A stretch of DNA of 64,000 nt from Mucilaginibacter geliditolerans. Its GTDB lineage: Bacteria; Bacteroidota; Bacteroidia; Sphingobacteriales; Sphingobacteriaceae. Each line of letters starts with the position of its first letter. Positions within the stretch are counted from its first letter, which is position 1. The DNA lies in contig NZ_JACHBY010000001.1 of the NCBI RefSeq assembly GCF_014200495.1, positions 1,415,738 through 1,479,737 on the forward strand. Direction: 5' to 3'. A model generated the notes under the pieces. It searched no databases. It saw nothing but the letters and a program-made list of their open reading frames with translations, and was not told the DNA's origin. This document shows positions 18,738-26,694 of this stretch, in pieces. The translations under genes and the position numbers were made by a program.

Positions 18738-18960
18738 GATGCGGCGGCGGTGGTGGAGGCGGCGGCAAATGAATATGTATCGTATGATGGCGATGATAGT
18801 GGTAATGCTGGTAATGGTGATGGTGCGGCGGCGGACCTGGCAGGTGCGGTGGACCCGGCGGATGTGGCGGCGGCGGCAACTGTATTGTTGTGCCCGCCTT
18901 TGCAAACTGCAAACCAGCAGTTGATAGCAATGCAATAAGGGCAATTTTTATATATTTCAT
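18733..18960 (-). CDS. small secreted Pro/His-rich protein
   Basis: This 75-residue product starts at ATG 18960. The frame extends further upstream, but only this start gives a clean signal peptide (M-K-Y-I-K followed by a hydrophobic run ending A-K-A-G, about 1-23). The mature part is almost only Pro, His, Tyr and Gly: a P-P-P-P-H-P-P-G-P-P block, a central His/Tyr-rich run, and a final poly-Pro tract. Metal binding through the histidines is plausible but unproven. Low complexity in other frames means the ORF could be fortuitous. The signal peptide and a terminator at its stop argue that it is real. Confidence 0.6.
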   Translation of the reverse strand: MKYIKIALIALLSTAGLQFAKAGTTIQLPPPPHPPGPPHLPGPPPHHHHYQHYHYHRHHTIHIHLPPPPPPPPHP

Positions 18961-19174
18961 AACGGGAAAGTAGATAAATACTGGTTCATCAACATAAAAA
19001 ACGGTTAAAATGTTTTTATTAAAACGGACTTTCATAAATCTAAACTCTCCAAGCGTCATTGCGCGGAGATAAAAGTACATGAAATCTTTCGAAGGGACGC
19101 AGGTGTGACCATAGCCTATGTGCCACAATGTGCCGCTTGTGCCACCTGTTTCACCTGTCCCGCGGCACAGCTAC

Positions 19175-20098
19175 TTATTTGAACAGCGTGTTATAAAGGA
19201 AGTCGGCAGCGAACTGCCCAGCCTGCAGCCAGCGTTTTTCAGTATCCTCACCTACCGGGAACACCGGGTTAAAATGCTTTTGCAGCTCGTGCGAATAGCC
19301 CTCGAATACCTTTAGCTCGTTAGTAATGCCAAGAGAATCTGCTTTGGCATGGATATCTTCGCCACCATATAAGGGCGCGCTTTTGTGGGTGGGTGGCACT
19401 ACACCATCATTACTGCCTAATACCGAAACAATGGGTACCTGTACGTTTTTAAGCCAATCAAGATTATAAATAGCTCCCCAAAAGTTAATGACTGCTGCTA
19501 CTTTAACACGTTCCTGTGGCTTGCTGATGGCCGCGGTATCATCTGATAGATGAGCCATTTTAGCCAGTTCGGCATTACTGCTATAGGCAGCTTGCAGAGC
19601 TATCATCCCTCCTGCCGAGTTACCAGCCAGGACGATCTTATCCGGATCGATACCGTAACGGGCGGCATTGTGCTTAAAATATTCAACGGCAATCTTTACA
19701 TCCTGTACAGCGTAATAGCTGCTCTTTACCAACTCATCAAAATGGAATAAAGGGTTCTTCTTGCTCAGGCGATAATTGATATTGGCGCAAACATAGCCGC
19801 GCTGCGCGAAGGTCTTGCTCCACAAGGTAACACCTTTGGCATCCTTTGAGCCAAACTTAAAGCCCCCGCCATGCATCCAGATAATGAGCGGACGGTGGTG
19901 AACATCGTCGCCTTTGGGTTGATAAAGGTCAAACAAATAGGCTTTCTTTTCGTCTTTAGTTGCGGCGGGGTTATAGCTTTGATCAATATCGACGGTTGTT
20001 TCGGTAAAGATCATGTCCTTATACCGGTGTTGGCTTTGTGCCTGTGTTGCTATCGCGAAGCAAAATATAGGGAGGAAAATGAATATTCTTTTGAGCAT
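19175..20098 (-). CDS. secreted alpha/beta hydrolase (esterase/lipase-like)
   Basis: This 307-residue protein has a signal peptide (1-20, A-T-Q-A-Q). It carries the oxyanion motif M-H-G-G-G-F, the nucleophile elbow G-N-S-A-G-G, and a C-terminal region with candidate acid Asp (S-N-D-G-V-V-P) and His (G-Y-S-H-E-L). This fits a periplasmic or exported carboxylesterase of the BD-FAE/arylesterase type. It is divergent from the AcpS gene that opens the pigment cluster, with 127 bases between. Whether it takes part in pigment metabolism, for example ester cleavage, cannot be told. Confidence 0.87.
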   Translation of the reverse strand: MLKRIFIFLPIFCFAIATQAQSQHRYKDMIFTETTVDIDQSYNPAATKDEKKAYLFDLYQPKGDDVHHRPLIIWMHGGGFKFGSKDAKGVTLWSKTFAQRGYVCANINYRLSKKNPLFHFDELVKSSYYAVQDVKIAVEYFKHNAARYGIDPDKIVLAGNSAGGMIALQAAYSSNAELAKMAHLSDDTAAISKPQERVKVAAVINFWGAIYNLDWLKNVQVPIVSVLGSNDGVVPPTHKSAPLYGGEDIHAKADSLGITNELKVFEGYSHELQKHFNPVFPVGEDTEKRWLQAGQFAADFLYNTLFK

Positions 20099-20225
20099 TA
20101 TTAATTTGTTGATAATGAATATACGTTACAAACAGGCATAACAGATGTTTGAGGCAGGTTCGATTTGATGGGGCCGATAGCTAAATTTTACTAAATTTGA
20201 AGCTGGCATATACCCTTCAAAAAAC

Positions 20226-20603
20226 ATGATAGCAGGTTTAGGTATTGATATGATTGAGGTGGACAGGATAGCTGAGAAGATCAACAAAGAAAGCGGTTTC
20301 AGGGAGTTGATATTCTCGGCAAATGAAATAGCTTACTGTGAATCAATGACCAACAAATTTGAATATTATGCCGCCCGTTTTGCCGCTAAGGAAGCTTTTT
20401 ACAAGGCATTAGGCACAGGCTGGCTGGAGGGAACGGCATTTAACGAAATAGAAATAGTGCATACCACTAGCGGCAAACCCGAATTTAAGTTTACCGGGGC
20501 AACAGCTACCATAATTGACCTGATGGAATTCAGCGCTGTTTCGGTATCACTAACACATCTAAAGGCAACGGCTTCGGCAGTAGTAATTATAGAGAAGAAA
20601 TGA
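20226..20603 (+). CDS. acpS: holo-[acyl-carrier-protein] synthase
   Basis: This 125-residue AcpS-type phosphopantetheinyl transferase moves 4'-phosphopantetheine from CoA to the active-site serine of an ACP. The G-I-D-M-I-E-V-D-R-I magnesium-binding motif is at the N terminus, and A-A-K-E-A-F-Y-K-A-L lies near residue 60. Length is normal for the family. It opens the first arm of the flexirubin-type cluster and overlaps the next gene by four bases (ATGA). It could serve the housekeeping ACP as well as the cluster's two ACPs. A second, different transferase closes the cluster at 38905. Confidence 0.93.
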   Translation: MIAGLGIDMIEVDRIAEKINKESGFRELIFSANEIAYCESMTNKFEYYAARFAAKEAFYKALGTGWLEGTAFNEIEIVHTTSGKPEFKFTGATATIIDLMEFSAVSVSLTHLKATASAVVIIEKK

Positions 20604-21898
20604 GAGCATTTTTACAGGAAAAAGTTCAGCAAAAAATTGAGCAGACAGCGGCCATGCAGGAACAGAAATTACAGGAACTTTTGCTATATGTCGCTCAAAA
20701 TTCGCCGTTTTATAAGGAGCTGTTCGCGAAGCATAACATCAATATCAGCGATATAAAAACCATTGCTGATCTGTCCAAAATACCCACTACTACAAAAGAC
20801 GATTTGCAACAGCGCAACAATGATTTCCTGTGCGTTCCTGCAGAAAAGGTGATAGAATATACTTCAACATCAGGCACACTGGGCAGTCCGGTTACCATAG
20901 CCCTTACTGAAAACGACCTGCAACGATTAGCTTATAACGAGTACAGCTCATTCCAATGTGCAGATGGTTCAAAGGATGATACTTATCAACTGATGCTTAC
21001 GCTCGACAGGCAGTTTATGGCGGGAATCGCTTATTATTTGGGCATCCGTAAGCTTGGGGCAGGCATCATCAGATTGGGCCCGGGTGTACCGTCACTACAA
21101 TGGGAAACCATTAAGCGGTTAAAGCCAACTGCTATTGTAGCTGTGCCCTCGTTTATTCTGAAACTGATACAATACGCTAAGGATACCGGCATCAACATAC
21201 ACGAAACATCAGTTAAAAAGGCCATTTGTATTGGCGAAAATATCCGCAATACCGATTTCTCCCTTAATATTTTAGGTCGAAAGATAACTGAAACCTGGGA
21301 TATCAAACTCTATTCGACCTATGCCTCTACCGAAATGCAAACCGCGTTTACGGAGTGCAAAGAAGGCAAAGGCGGGCATTATCAGCCCGAACTGGTAATT
21401 GTTGAACTATTGGATGAGAATAATGAGCAAGTTGCTCCCGGTACCCCCGGCGAAGTAACCATCACCACCCTCGGCGTTGAGGGTATGCCTTTATTACGCT
21501 ATAAAACAGGCGATATCTGCATGTATTATGATGAGCCTTGCGCCTGCGGCAGAACGAGCCTACGCCTGTCGTCCATCATGGGCCGTAAAAAGCAGATGAT
21601 CAAATTTAAGGGTACAACACTATACCCTCCTGCCCTGTTCGACCTGCTGAATGAGCGCGAAGAGATCCTGGATTTTGTGATCGAGGTGTACTCCAACGAG
21701 ATCGGACTCGACCAGGTGCTGATCTATATCGTACCATCAGAGATCAGCGAAGAATGTGACCACCGCATCCGCGCCTACTTACAGGCAAGGTTGAGGGTGA
21801 GCCCGCATATCAAATACCTGACTGCCGAAGCTATACAGAAAATGCAATTCAGTGAAGCCAGCCGGAAAGCAATTAAGTTTATTGATAAAAGAGCGTAA
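20600..21898 (+). CDS. phenylacetate-CoA ligase-like adenylating enzyme
   Basis: This 432-residue ANL-superfamily enzyme of the PaaK type has a P-loop-like S-T-S-G-T-L-G-S near residue 90, the adenylate-binding Y-A-S-T-E-M and the R-Y-K-T-G-D hinge. A C-terminal lid follows with R-K-K-Q-M-I-K-F-K-G. In flexirubin and aryl-polyene clusters this position is taken by an enzyme that activates the aromatic starter acid (coumarate or cinnamate type) and loads it onto ACP or CoA. A Cys cluster near residues 310-314 (C-A-C-G) resembles the zinc-binding loop of PaaK. The gene overlaps acpS upstream, and the tyrosine ammonia-lyase follows after 87 bases. Confidence 0.88.
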   Translation: MRAFLQEKVQQKIEQTAAMQEQKLQELLLYVAQNSPFYKELFAKHNINISDIKTIADLSKIPTTTKDDLQQRNNDFLCVPAEKVIEYTSTSGTLGSPVTIALTENDLQRLAYNEYSSFQCADGSKDDTYQLMLTLDRQFMAGIAYYLGIRKLGAGIIRLGPGVPSLQWETIKRLKPTAIVAVPSFILKLIQYAKDTGINIHETSVKKAICIGENIRNTDFSLNILGRKITETWDIKLYSTYASTEMQTAFTECKEGKGGHYQPELVIVELLDENNEQVAPGTPGEVTITTLGVEGMPLLRYKTGDICMYYDEPCACGRTSLRLSSIMGRKKQMIKFKGTTLYPPALFDLLNEREEILDFVIEVYSNEIGLDQVLIYIVPSEISEECDHRIRAYLQARLRVSPHIKYLTAEAIQKMQFSEASRKAIKFIDKRA

Positions 21899-21985
21899 AC
21901 ACTTAGCGTCTTTTTGTGTTAAACCGTTTTGTATTTAATTTATACATTTACCCCTTAATATTTATTCATCTTTTTATACAATAAT

Positions 21986-23542
21986 TTGCCCGTGATACTT
22001 GTTGGACAAAGCCCGCTTACGCTCGAAGATTTTTCTGAAATATTATTCAATAACCAGCCGGTTGCTTTAAATGAAGCCGCTGTAGCCAAGGTTAAAACCA
22101 ATTTTGAATTTCTTAAAAAGTTCTCATCCAATAAGCTCATCTACGGCATCAATACTGGCTTTGGGCCGATGGCGCAGTATAAGGTGAACGAGGAAAATAT
22201 TCTTCAGCTACAATATAATTTAATCCGCAGTCATTCGTCCGGCAGCGGTAAATTAATGAGTGCTGATCTTTCAAAAGCCCTGATGGTAGCCCGCTTGAAC
22301 AGCTTTATGCAAGCTTACTCAGGTGTACATACCGAAGTAATTGAGTTGCTAAAGGAACTCATTAACAATAGTATCAGTCCTTGCATTTATGAGCATGGTG
22401 GTGTAGGTGCCAGCGGCGATTTAGTTCAGCTTGCACATTTAGGCCTGGTTTTAATTGGCGAGGGTGAGGTCATTTTCGAAAATGCTGTTCACCCAACCAT
22501 CGACATTTTCAATCGCTTTAATATAAAACCACTTTCCATCCATATCCGCGAGGGTTTGGCTATTTTGAATGGCACTTCGGCCATGACGGGTATCGGGATG
22601 CTGAATATTATCCAAGCACAGAAATTATTGAACTGGTCGCTGATGTTTTCAGCCATGATCAATGAAATCGTTGAGGCGTTTGACGATCATTATTCGCAGG
22701 AGCTGAACGCGGTAAAACTGCACAGGGGCCAGAACAAAATAGCATCCCTGATGCGCGATATTTTGAAGGACAGCCACATGATTCGCGACCGCTCCGAGCA
22801 TTTATATAATCCGGACAACCTGGATCAGGAAGTATTTGAGGACAAAGTACAGGAATACTACTCCCTGCGTTGCGTTACACAGGTTTTAGGGCCAATATAT
22901 GATACCATCATTCAGGCCGAAGAAGTGGTGGTGAACGAGATCAACTCAGTTAATGATAACCCGGTTATCGATCATGAGAACCATAACATTTTCCACGGGG
23001 GTAACTTCCATGGCGATTATGTGTCGCTGGAAATGGATAAACTAAAGATAGCTATCACCAAGCTTTCCATGCTTTCAGAAAGGCAATTAAATTACCTGCT
23101 GAACAACAAGTTGAACCAAAAACTGCCGCCTTTTGTAAACCTGGGCGTATTAGGCTTCAACTTCGGGATGCAGGGCATGCAGTTTACAGCAACTTCAACC
23201 GTGGCTGAAAATCAAACGCTATCCTTCCCGATGTATGTGCACAGCATACCGAATAATAACGATAACCAGGACATTGTAAGCATGGGCTGTAATGCCGCGC
23301 TGATGACCAAGCGTGTGGTTGATAATTCATTCGAGGTTTTGGCTATTCAATTAATGACCATTTTACAGGCTATTGATTATTTGGAATGCCAGGACAGGCT
23401 ATCTTCTATCTCGCGCTCGTTATATGACAAGGCAAGGGCAATTTTCCCTAAATTTGTGCAGGATCAGCCTAAATATAAAGATTTGAAAAACGTGAAGGAG
23501 TTTTTAGAAAGTTCGGAACATATCAAAGCTTTCGCAAAATGA
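21986..23542 (+). CDS. aromatic amino acid ammonia-lyase, probably tyrosine ammonia-lyase
   Basis: This 518-residue lyase of the HAL/PAL/TAL family should turn tyrosine into 4-coumarate, the flexirubin starter. The MIO prosthetic group would form from A142-S143-G144 in H-G-G-V-G-A-S-G-D. Catalytic Tyr53 lies in I-Y-G-I-N-T-G-F-G. The selectivity pair is Ser82-His83 (L-I-R-S-H-S-S-G), which looks histidine-like. From memory, the Flavobacterium johnsoniae tyrosine-specific enzyme has the same pair and long identical stretches, including the H-S-I-P-N-N-N-D-N-Q-D-I-V-S-M-G segment. The start is TTG 21986 with no ATG available; GTG 21992 is an alternative. The end overlaps the reductase gene by four bases. 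Confidence 0.9.
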   Translation: MPVILVGQSPLTLEDFSEILFNNQPVALNEAAVAKVKTNFEFLKKFSSNKLIYGINTGFGPMAQYKVNEENILQLQYNLIRSHSSGSGKLMSADLSKALMVARLNSFMQAYSGVHTEVIELLKELINNSISPCIYEHGGVGASGDLVQLAHLGLVLIGEGEVIFENAVHPTIDIFNRFNIKPLSIHIREGLAILNGTSAMTGIGMLNIIQAQKLLNWSLMFSAMINEIVEAFDDHYSQELNAVKLHRGQNKIASLMRDILKDSHMIRDRSEHLYNPDNLDQEVFEDKVQEYYSLRCVTQVLGPIYDTIIQAEEVVVNEINSVNDNPVIDHENHNIFHGGNFHGDYVSLEMDKLKIAITKLSMLSERQLNYLLNNKLNQKLPPFVNLGVLGFNFGMQGMQFTATSTVAENQTLSFPMYVHSIPNNNDNQDIVSMGCNAALMTKRVVDNSFEVLAIQLMTILQAIDYLECQDRLSSISRSLYDKARAIFPKFVQDQPKYKDLKNVKEFLESSEHIKAFAK

Positions 23543-24267
23543 AATGCGCACTGATCACCGGCGGCTCACGTGGGATTGGCAGGGCTATCTGCATCAAAAT
23601 GGCAGCTCTGGGCTACTATATTTTGGTGAACTACAAAAGCAATACTACAGAAGCTGATAAAACCATCGCGCTTATAAAAGAAGCAGGCGGCAATGGCGAA
23701 CTGCTGCAATTTGATGTAGCCGATAAGGACCAGATAAAACAAACACTCGGCGGCTGGATTGACGCCAACGAAGAAAAACACATTGAGGTACTGGTAAACA
23801 ATGCCGGTATCCGTGATGATAGCCTGATGGCGTGGATGGCCGAAGAGCAATGGGATAACGTAATAAAAACCAACCTCGACAGCTTCTTCTACGTTACCCG
23901 GCTGGTTTTAAACGGCATGCTGCAACGCAAATACGGGCGCATTGTTAACGTGGTATCGCTCTCGGGCATAAAAGGACTGGCGGGGCAAACCAATTATTCT
24001 GCTGCTAAAGCGGGTGTAATTGGTGCTACAAAGGCGTTAGCTCAGGAAGTTGGCCGACAAGGAATCACTGTAAATGCCCTTGCTCCCGGTTTTATAAAGA
24101 CTGATATGACCGACGGGCTTGACGAAAAAGAACTAAAATCGATCATCCCCGTAAAACGCTTTGGGTTACCCGAAGAAGTGGCACATGCGGCGGCGTTTCT
24201 GGCATCGCCAGAAGCGGCATATATTACGGCACAAGTATTGTCCATTAACGGCGGACTATATTCATAG
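23539..24267 (+). CDS. 3-oxoacyl-ACP reductase, FabG-like SDR
   Basis: This 242-residue classical SDR has the NADPH site G-G-S-R-G-I-G (9-15), N-N-A-G, a catalytic Ser in V-V-S-L-S-G, and Tyr-x3-Lys in Y-S-A-A-K. The C terminus is the usual F-L-A-S-P-E-A-A-Y-I-T-A-Q-V-L segment. It should reduce the beta-keto group after each extension on the aryl polyene. It overlaps the lyase by four bases and is followed after three bases by a dehydratase gene. No enoyl reductase is encoded in this arm, which fits retention of double bonds. Confidence 0.92.
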   Translation: MKCALITGGSRGIGRAICIKMAALGYYILVNYKSNTTEADKTIALIKEAGGNGELLQFDVADKDQIKQTLGGWIDANEEKHIEVLVNNAGIRDDSLMAWMAEEQWDNVIKTNLDSFFYVTRLVLNGMLQRKYGRIVNVVSLSGIKGLAGQTNYSAAKAGVIGATKALAQEVGRQGITVNALAPGFIKTDMTDGLDEKELKSIIPVKRFGLPEEVAHAAAFLASPEAAYITAQVLSINGGLYS

Positions 24268-24270
24268 CTT

Positions 24271-24693
24271 ATGATTTTCCCGGTTGAAGATATTATCCCT
24301 TTAATACCACAAAAGCCCCCTTTTGTGATGGTTGACAAGCTGCTTTTTGTGGATGATGACACCACACGCAGCAGCCTTGTTGTTAAGGCTGACAATGTAC
24401 TGGTTAAAAACAACCATTTTCAGGAAGCAGGATTATTGGAGAACATTGCCCAAACAGCCGCGCTAAGAGCAGGATATTTGGCACATACCGAAAACAAACC
24501 CGTAAAATTGGGCTATATAGGTGCGGTAAAGGATCTTGAGATATTCGGTTTGCCAAAGGTGGGCCATGAACTGATAACCGAGATCACCATAATTGATACT
24601 ATTTTTGATGTGACCGTTATTGCGGGCAAAGTTTGGCATAAGAATCAATTACTGGCCCAATGCGAAATGAAGGTATTTACTGTTAACGAATAA
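24271..24693 (+). CDS. 3-hydroxyacyl-ACP dehydratase, FabZ-like hotdog protein
   Basis: This 140-residue single hotdog domain has the catalytic His in K-N-N-H-F and Glu in L-L-E-N-I-A-Q-T-A-A, the FabZ arrangement in a diverged form. It should dehydrate 3-hydroxyacyl intermediates to trans-2-enoyl chains. It has tight spacing after the reductase (three bases) and before the ketosynthase (eight bases). It is one of three hotdog proteins in the cluster and one of two with both catalytic residues. Confidence 0.88.
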   Translation: MIFPVEDIIPLIPQKPPFVMVDKLLFVDDDTTRSSLVVKADNVLVKNNHFQEAGLLENIAQTAALRAGYLAHTENKPVKLGYIGAVKDLEIFGLPKVGHELITEITIIDTIFDVTVIAGKVWHKNQLLAQCEMKVFTVNE

Positions 24694-24701
24694 TTTATAT
24701 A

Positions 24702-25847
24702 ATGAGCGGGATAACTCAACAGGATGTTTTTATAGTTACTGATAATGTATTAACTCCGCTCGGGAAAACCACAGCTGAAAACTTCGCGAAGCTAAAGGAA
24801 GGTATTTCAGGCGTAAAGGAGCATTACCGCACTGCCATTTCACCCCTGTCGTTTTTTGCTTCGCTGTTCGATCAGGATGAGCAGATCTTGAAAGCTGATG
24901 AACACGATTACACCAAATTTGAGCAATTATTGGTAGCCTCCATTGCTGATGCGCTGAATGGCAGTGGAATTGATATACGCGATAAAAAAACAATACTCAT
25001 CATCTCCTCTACCAAAGGCAATATCAGCCTGCTGGAAGATGGCATCAATAACATCGAACTAAAAAACAGGATCTCGTTATCAACATCAGCAAAACTGGTA
25101 GCCGAGCACTTCGGCTTTCAGAATAAGCCGATAGTAGTTTCCAATGCCTGCATTTCGGGGGTATTGGGTATCATAACTGCTATGCGCCTGTTACGCTCCG
25201 GCGAATATGAGCATGCAGTTGTTGCCGGGGCAGATGTGATCTCCAGGTTTATCATGTCAGGCTTTCAGTCGTTCCAGGCTTTGAGCCCTCAACAATGTAA
25301 ACCGTTTGATCAGGCACATGATGGCTTAAACCTGGGCGAAGGTGCGGCAACGATCATCCTATCCACCAATGAAAAATACGCGCAAAATATAAAGGTAAAG
25401 GGCGGTTCAGTAAGTAATGATGCCAACCATATATCAGGACCGTCACGCACCGGGGAGGAGCTTGCCGGGGCTATAAAACAGGCATTAAAAGATGCTGATC
25501 TGTCGCCATCAGATATCGACTTCATCTCAGCCCACGGCACAGCTACAGTTTATAATGATGAGATGGAAGCAAATGCCATATCCATAGCAGGCTTACAGAA
25601 AGTGCCTACAAATAGCCTGAAAGGTTATTACGGGCATACTTTAGGCGCAGCAGGATTGATCGAATCGATCATCTCCATTCAATCCTTAAAGCAAAACCTG
25701 ATTTTACCAACCATAGGGTTCAAGGAAGCTGCAAACGCCGATAAAGTGAATGTTTTAGCTGACGCAAAGCGGATTAAAGCTAATAACTTTCTGAAAACAG
25801 CATCGGGTTTTGGCGGTTGTAATGCAGCCGTGATTTTTGGCAAATAA
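24702..25847 (+). CDS. beta-ketoacyl-ACP synthase (KAS I/II-type), catalytic residues intact
   Basis: This 381-residue thiolase-fold condensing enzyme has the nucleophile Cys150 in S-N-A-C-I-S-G. Catalytic histidines are in I-S-A-H-G-T-A-T and Y-Y-G-H-T-L-G-A-A-G. It should carry out malonyl-ACP condensations of the aryl-polyene chain. It is somewhat shorter than FabF (about 410), with a diverged N terminus. It is followed by a 205-residue ketosynthase-like protein lacking catalytic residues, a plausible partner subunit. Confidence 0.9.
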   Translation: MSGITQQDVFIVTDNVLTPLGKTTAENFAKLKEGISGVKEHYRTAISPLSFFASLFDQDEQILKADEHDYTKFEQLLVASIADALNGSGIDIRDKKTILIISSTKGNISLLEDGINNIELKNRISLSTSAKLVAEHFGFQNKPIVVSNACISGVLGIITAMRLLRSGEYEHAVVAGADVISRFIMSGFQSFQALSPQQCKPFDQAHDGLNLGEGAATIILSTNEKYAQNIKVKGGSVSNDANHISGPSRTGEELAGAIKQALKDADLSPSDIDFISAHGTATVYNDEMEANAISIAGLQKVPTNSLKGYYGHTLGAAGLIESIISIQSLKQNLILPTIGFKEAANADKVNVLADAKRIKANNFLKTASGFGGCNAAVIFGK

Positions 25848-25883
25848 TGAATATTTTTGAGGGATAGCTAAACAAATACAATC

Positions 25884-26501
25884 TTGCTTACAGACAAATA
25901 TATAACCGCCAGTTGCACCATAAATAAAGGTGTGGTAAGTAAGAATGGTATAAAGCTATTTGAAAACGATACTAATATAGCCGCACTGCTGCTATCCACC
26001 TACCAGCACTTACAGCTGAATTATCCCAAATTTTATAAAATGGATAATCTGAGCAAACTAGGTTGGTTAACTGCCGAGGTATTGCTAAAGGATGGTTTTA
26101 AAAAAGACGATTATCAGCCTGAAGATATCAGCGCAATACTGACCAATGCCAACAGCAGTTTGGATGATGACATAAAATATTTGGATAGTATAAAGGATGT
26201 GGCTAGTCCATCGTTATTTGTTTACACTTTGCCCAATATTGTGATCGGCGAGATTTGTATCCGCAATCATTTTAAGGGCGAGCAGGCTTTTTATATTCAG
26301 GATGAATTTGATGCCGATTTTATGGCGCAGCAGGTAAATTATCAACTGGATAACAACATTTCGCAAGCCTGCATATGCGGTTGGGTTGATGTTTTGGAGC
26401 AGGATTATAAGGCGGTATTGTTTTTGGTTGAAAAGAAGCGGAATGAAAATTCAGTGGAATTTTCGGCGAAGAATATGAGGAAGATATTTAATAAGGATTA
26501 A
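25884..26501 (+). CDS. short ketosynthase-like protein without catalytic residues
   Basis: This 205-residue protein lies between two ketosynthase genes. It appears to keep only an N-terminal thiolase-fold half. The segment S-L-F-V-Y-T-L-P-N-I-V-I-G-E-I-C-I-R-N-H aligns by eye with the region before the active site of ketosynthases. The nucleophile Cys and the C-terminal histidine motifs are missing. It may be a partner or chain-length subunit, or a structural protein. The start is TTG 25884 at normal spacing; no ATG lies near. Family recognition is tentative and rests on context. Confidence 0.72.
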   Translation: MLTDKYITASCTINKGVVSKNGIKLFENDTNIAALLLSTYQHLQLNYPKFYKMDNLSKLGWLTAEVLLKDGFKKDDYQPEDISAILTNANSSLDDDIKYLDSIKDVASPSLFVYTLPNIVIGEICIRNHFKGEQAFYIQDEFDADFMAQQVNYQLDNNISQACICGWVDVLEQDYKAVLFLVEKKRNENSVEFSAKNMRKIFNKD

Positions 26502-26507
26502 AAAACA

Positions 26508-26667
26508 TTCCCTACCCTCTTTGCCGCTTGCAGCAGAGAGGGTGGTCAAGCGGAGCAAAGACCGGGTGAGTCAACTCGTAAAGCGGCACTAGCGGGCTAT
26601 TTGACTCACCCCGACATCACTTCGTTTGTCGACCCTCTCTACGCTTTGCGTAAAGAGGGTGGGGAAA
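26508..26667. repeat. nested inverted repeat between ketosynthase genes
   Basis: The outer arms 26508-26522 and 26653-26667 pair over 15 bases with one mismatch (CCCTCTTT/AAAGAGGG core). Inside are AGAGAGGGTGGTC at 26535-26547 facing GACCCTCTCT at about 26630-26640, and an 11-bp perfect pair GGGTGAGTCAA 26564-26574 with 26601-26611. The block resembles a dispersed repeat, and it splits an otherwise tightly packed operon. Confidence 0.7.
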
Positions 26668-26694
26668 TATATAAATACGACAATAAAAGAGTAT

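Noticed and set aside
18735..18938. Open frames on the plus strand over the Pro/His-rich gene
   Set aside because: They are translations of the same low-complexity DNA in other frames, Asp/Ala- or Arg/Met-rich, without a signal peptide or family resemblance. The minus-strand frame has a signal peptide and terminator.
20162..20199. Promoter for acpS from TTTG and TAAATTTG
   Set aside because: The spacer is 24 bases, longer than the usual 19-21, and the pair occurs in AT-rich DNA where chance matches are common.
26626..26694. Upstream extension of the ketosynthase start into the repeat
   Set aside because: It would need a TTG start within the inverted repeat and adds residues unlike the family. 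ATG 26695 gives the normal N terminus.
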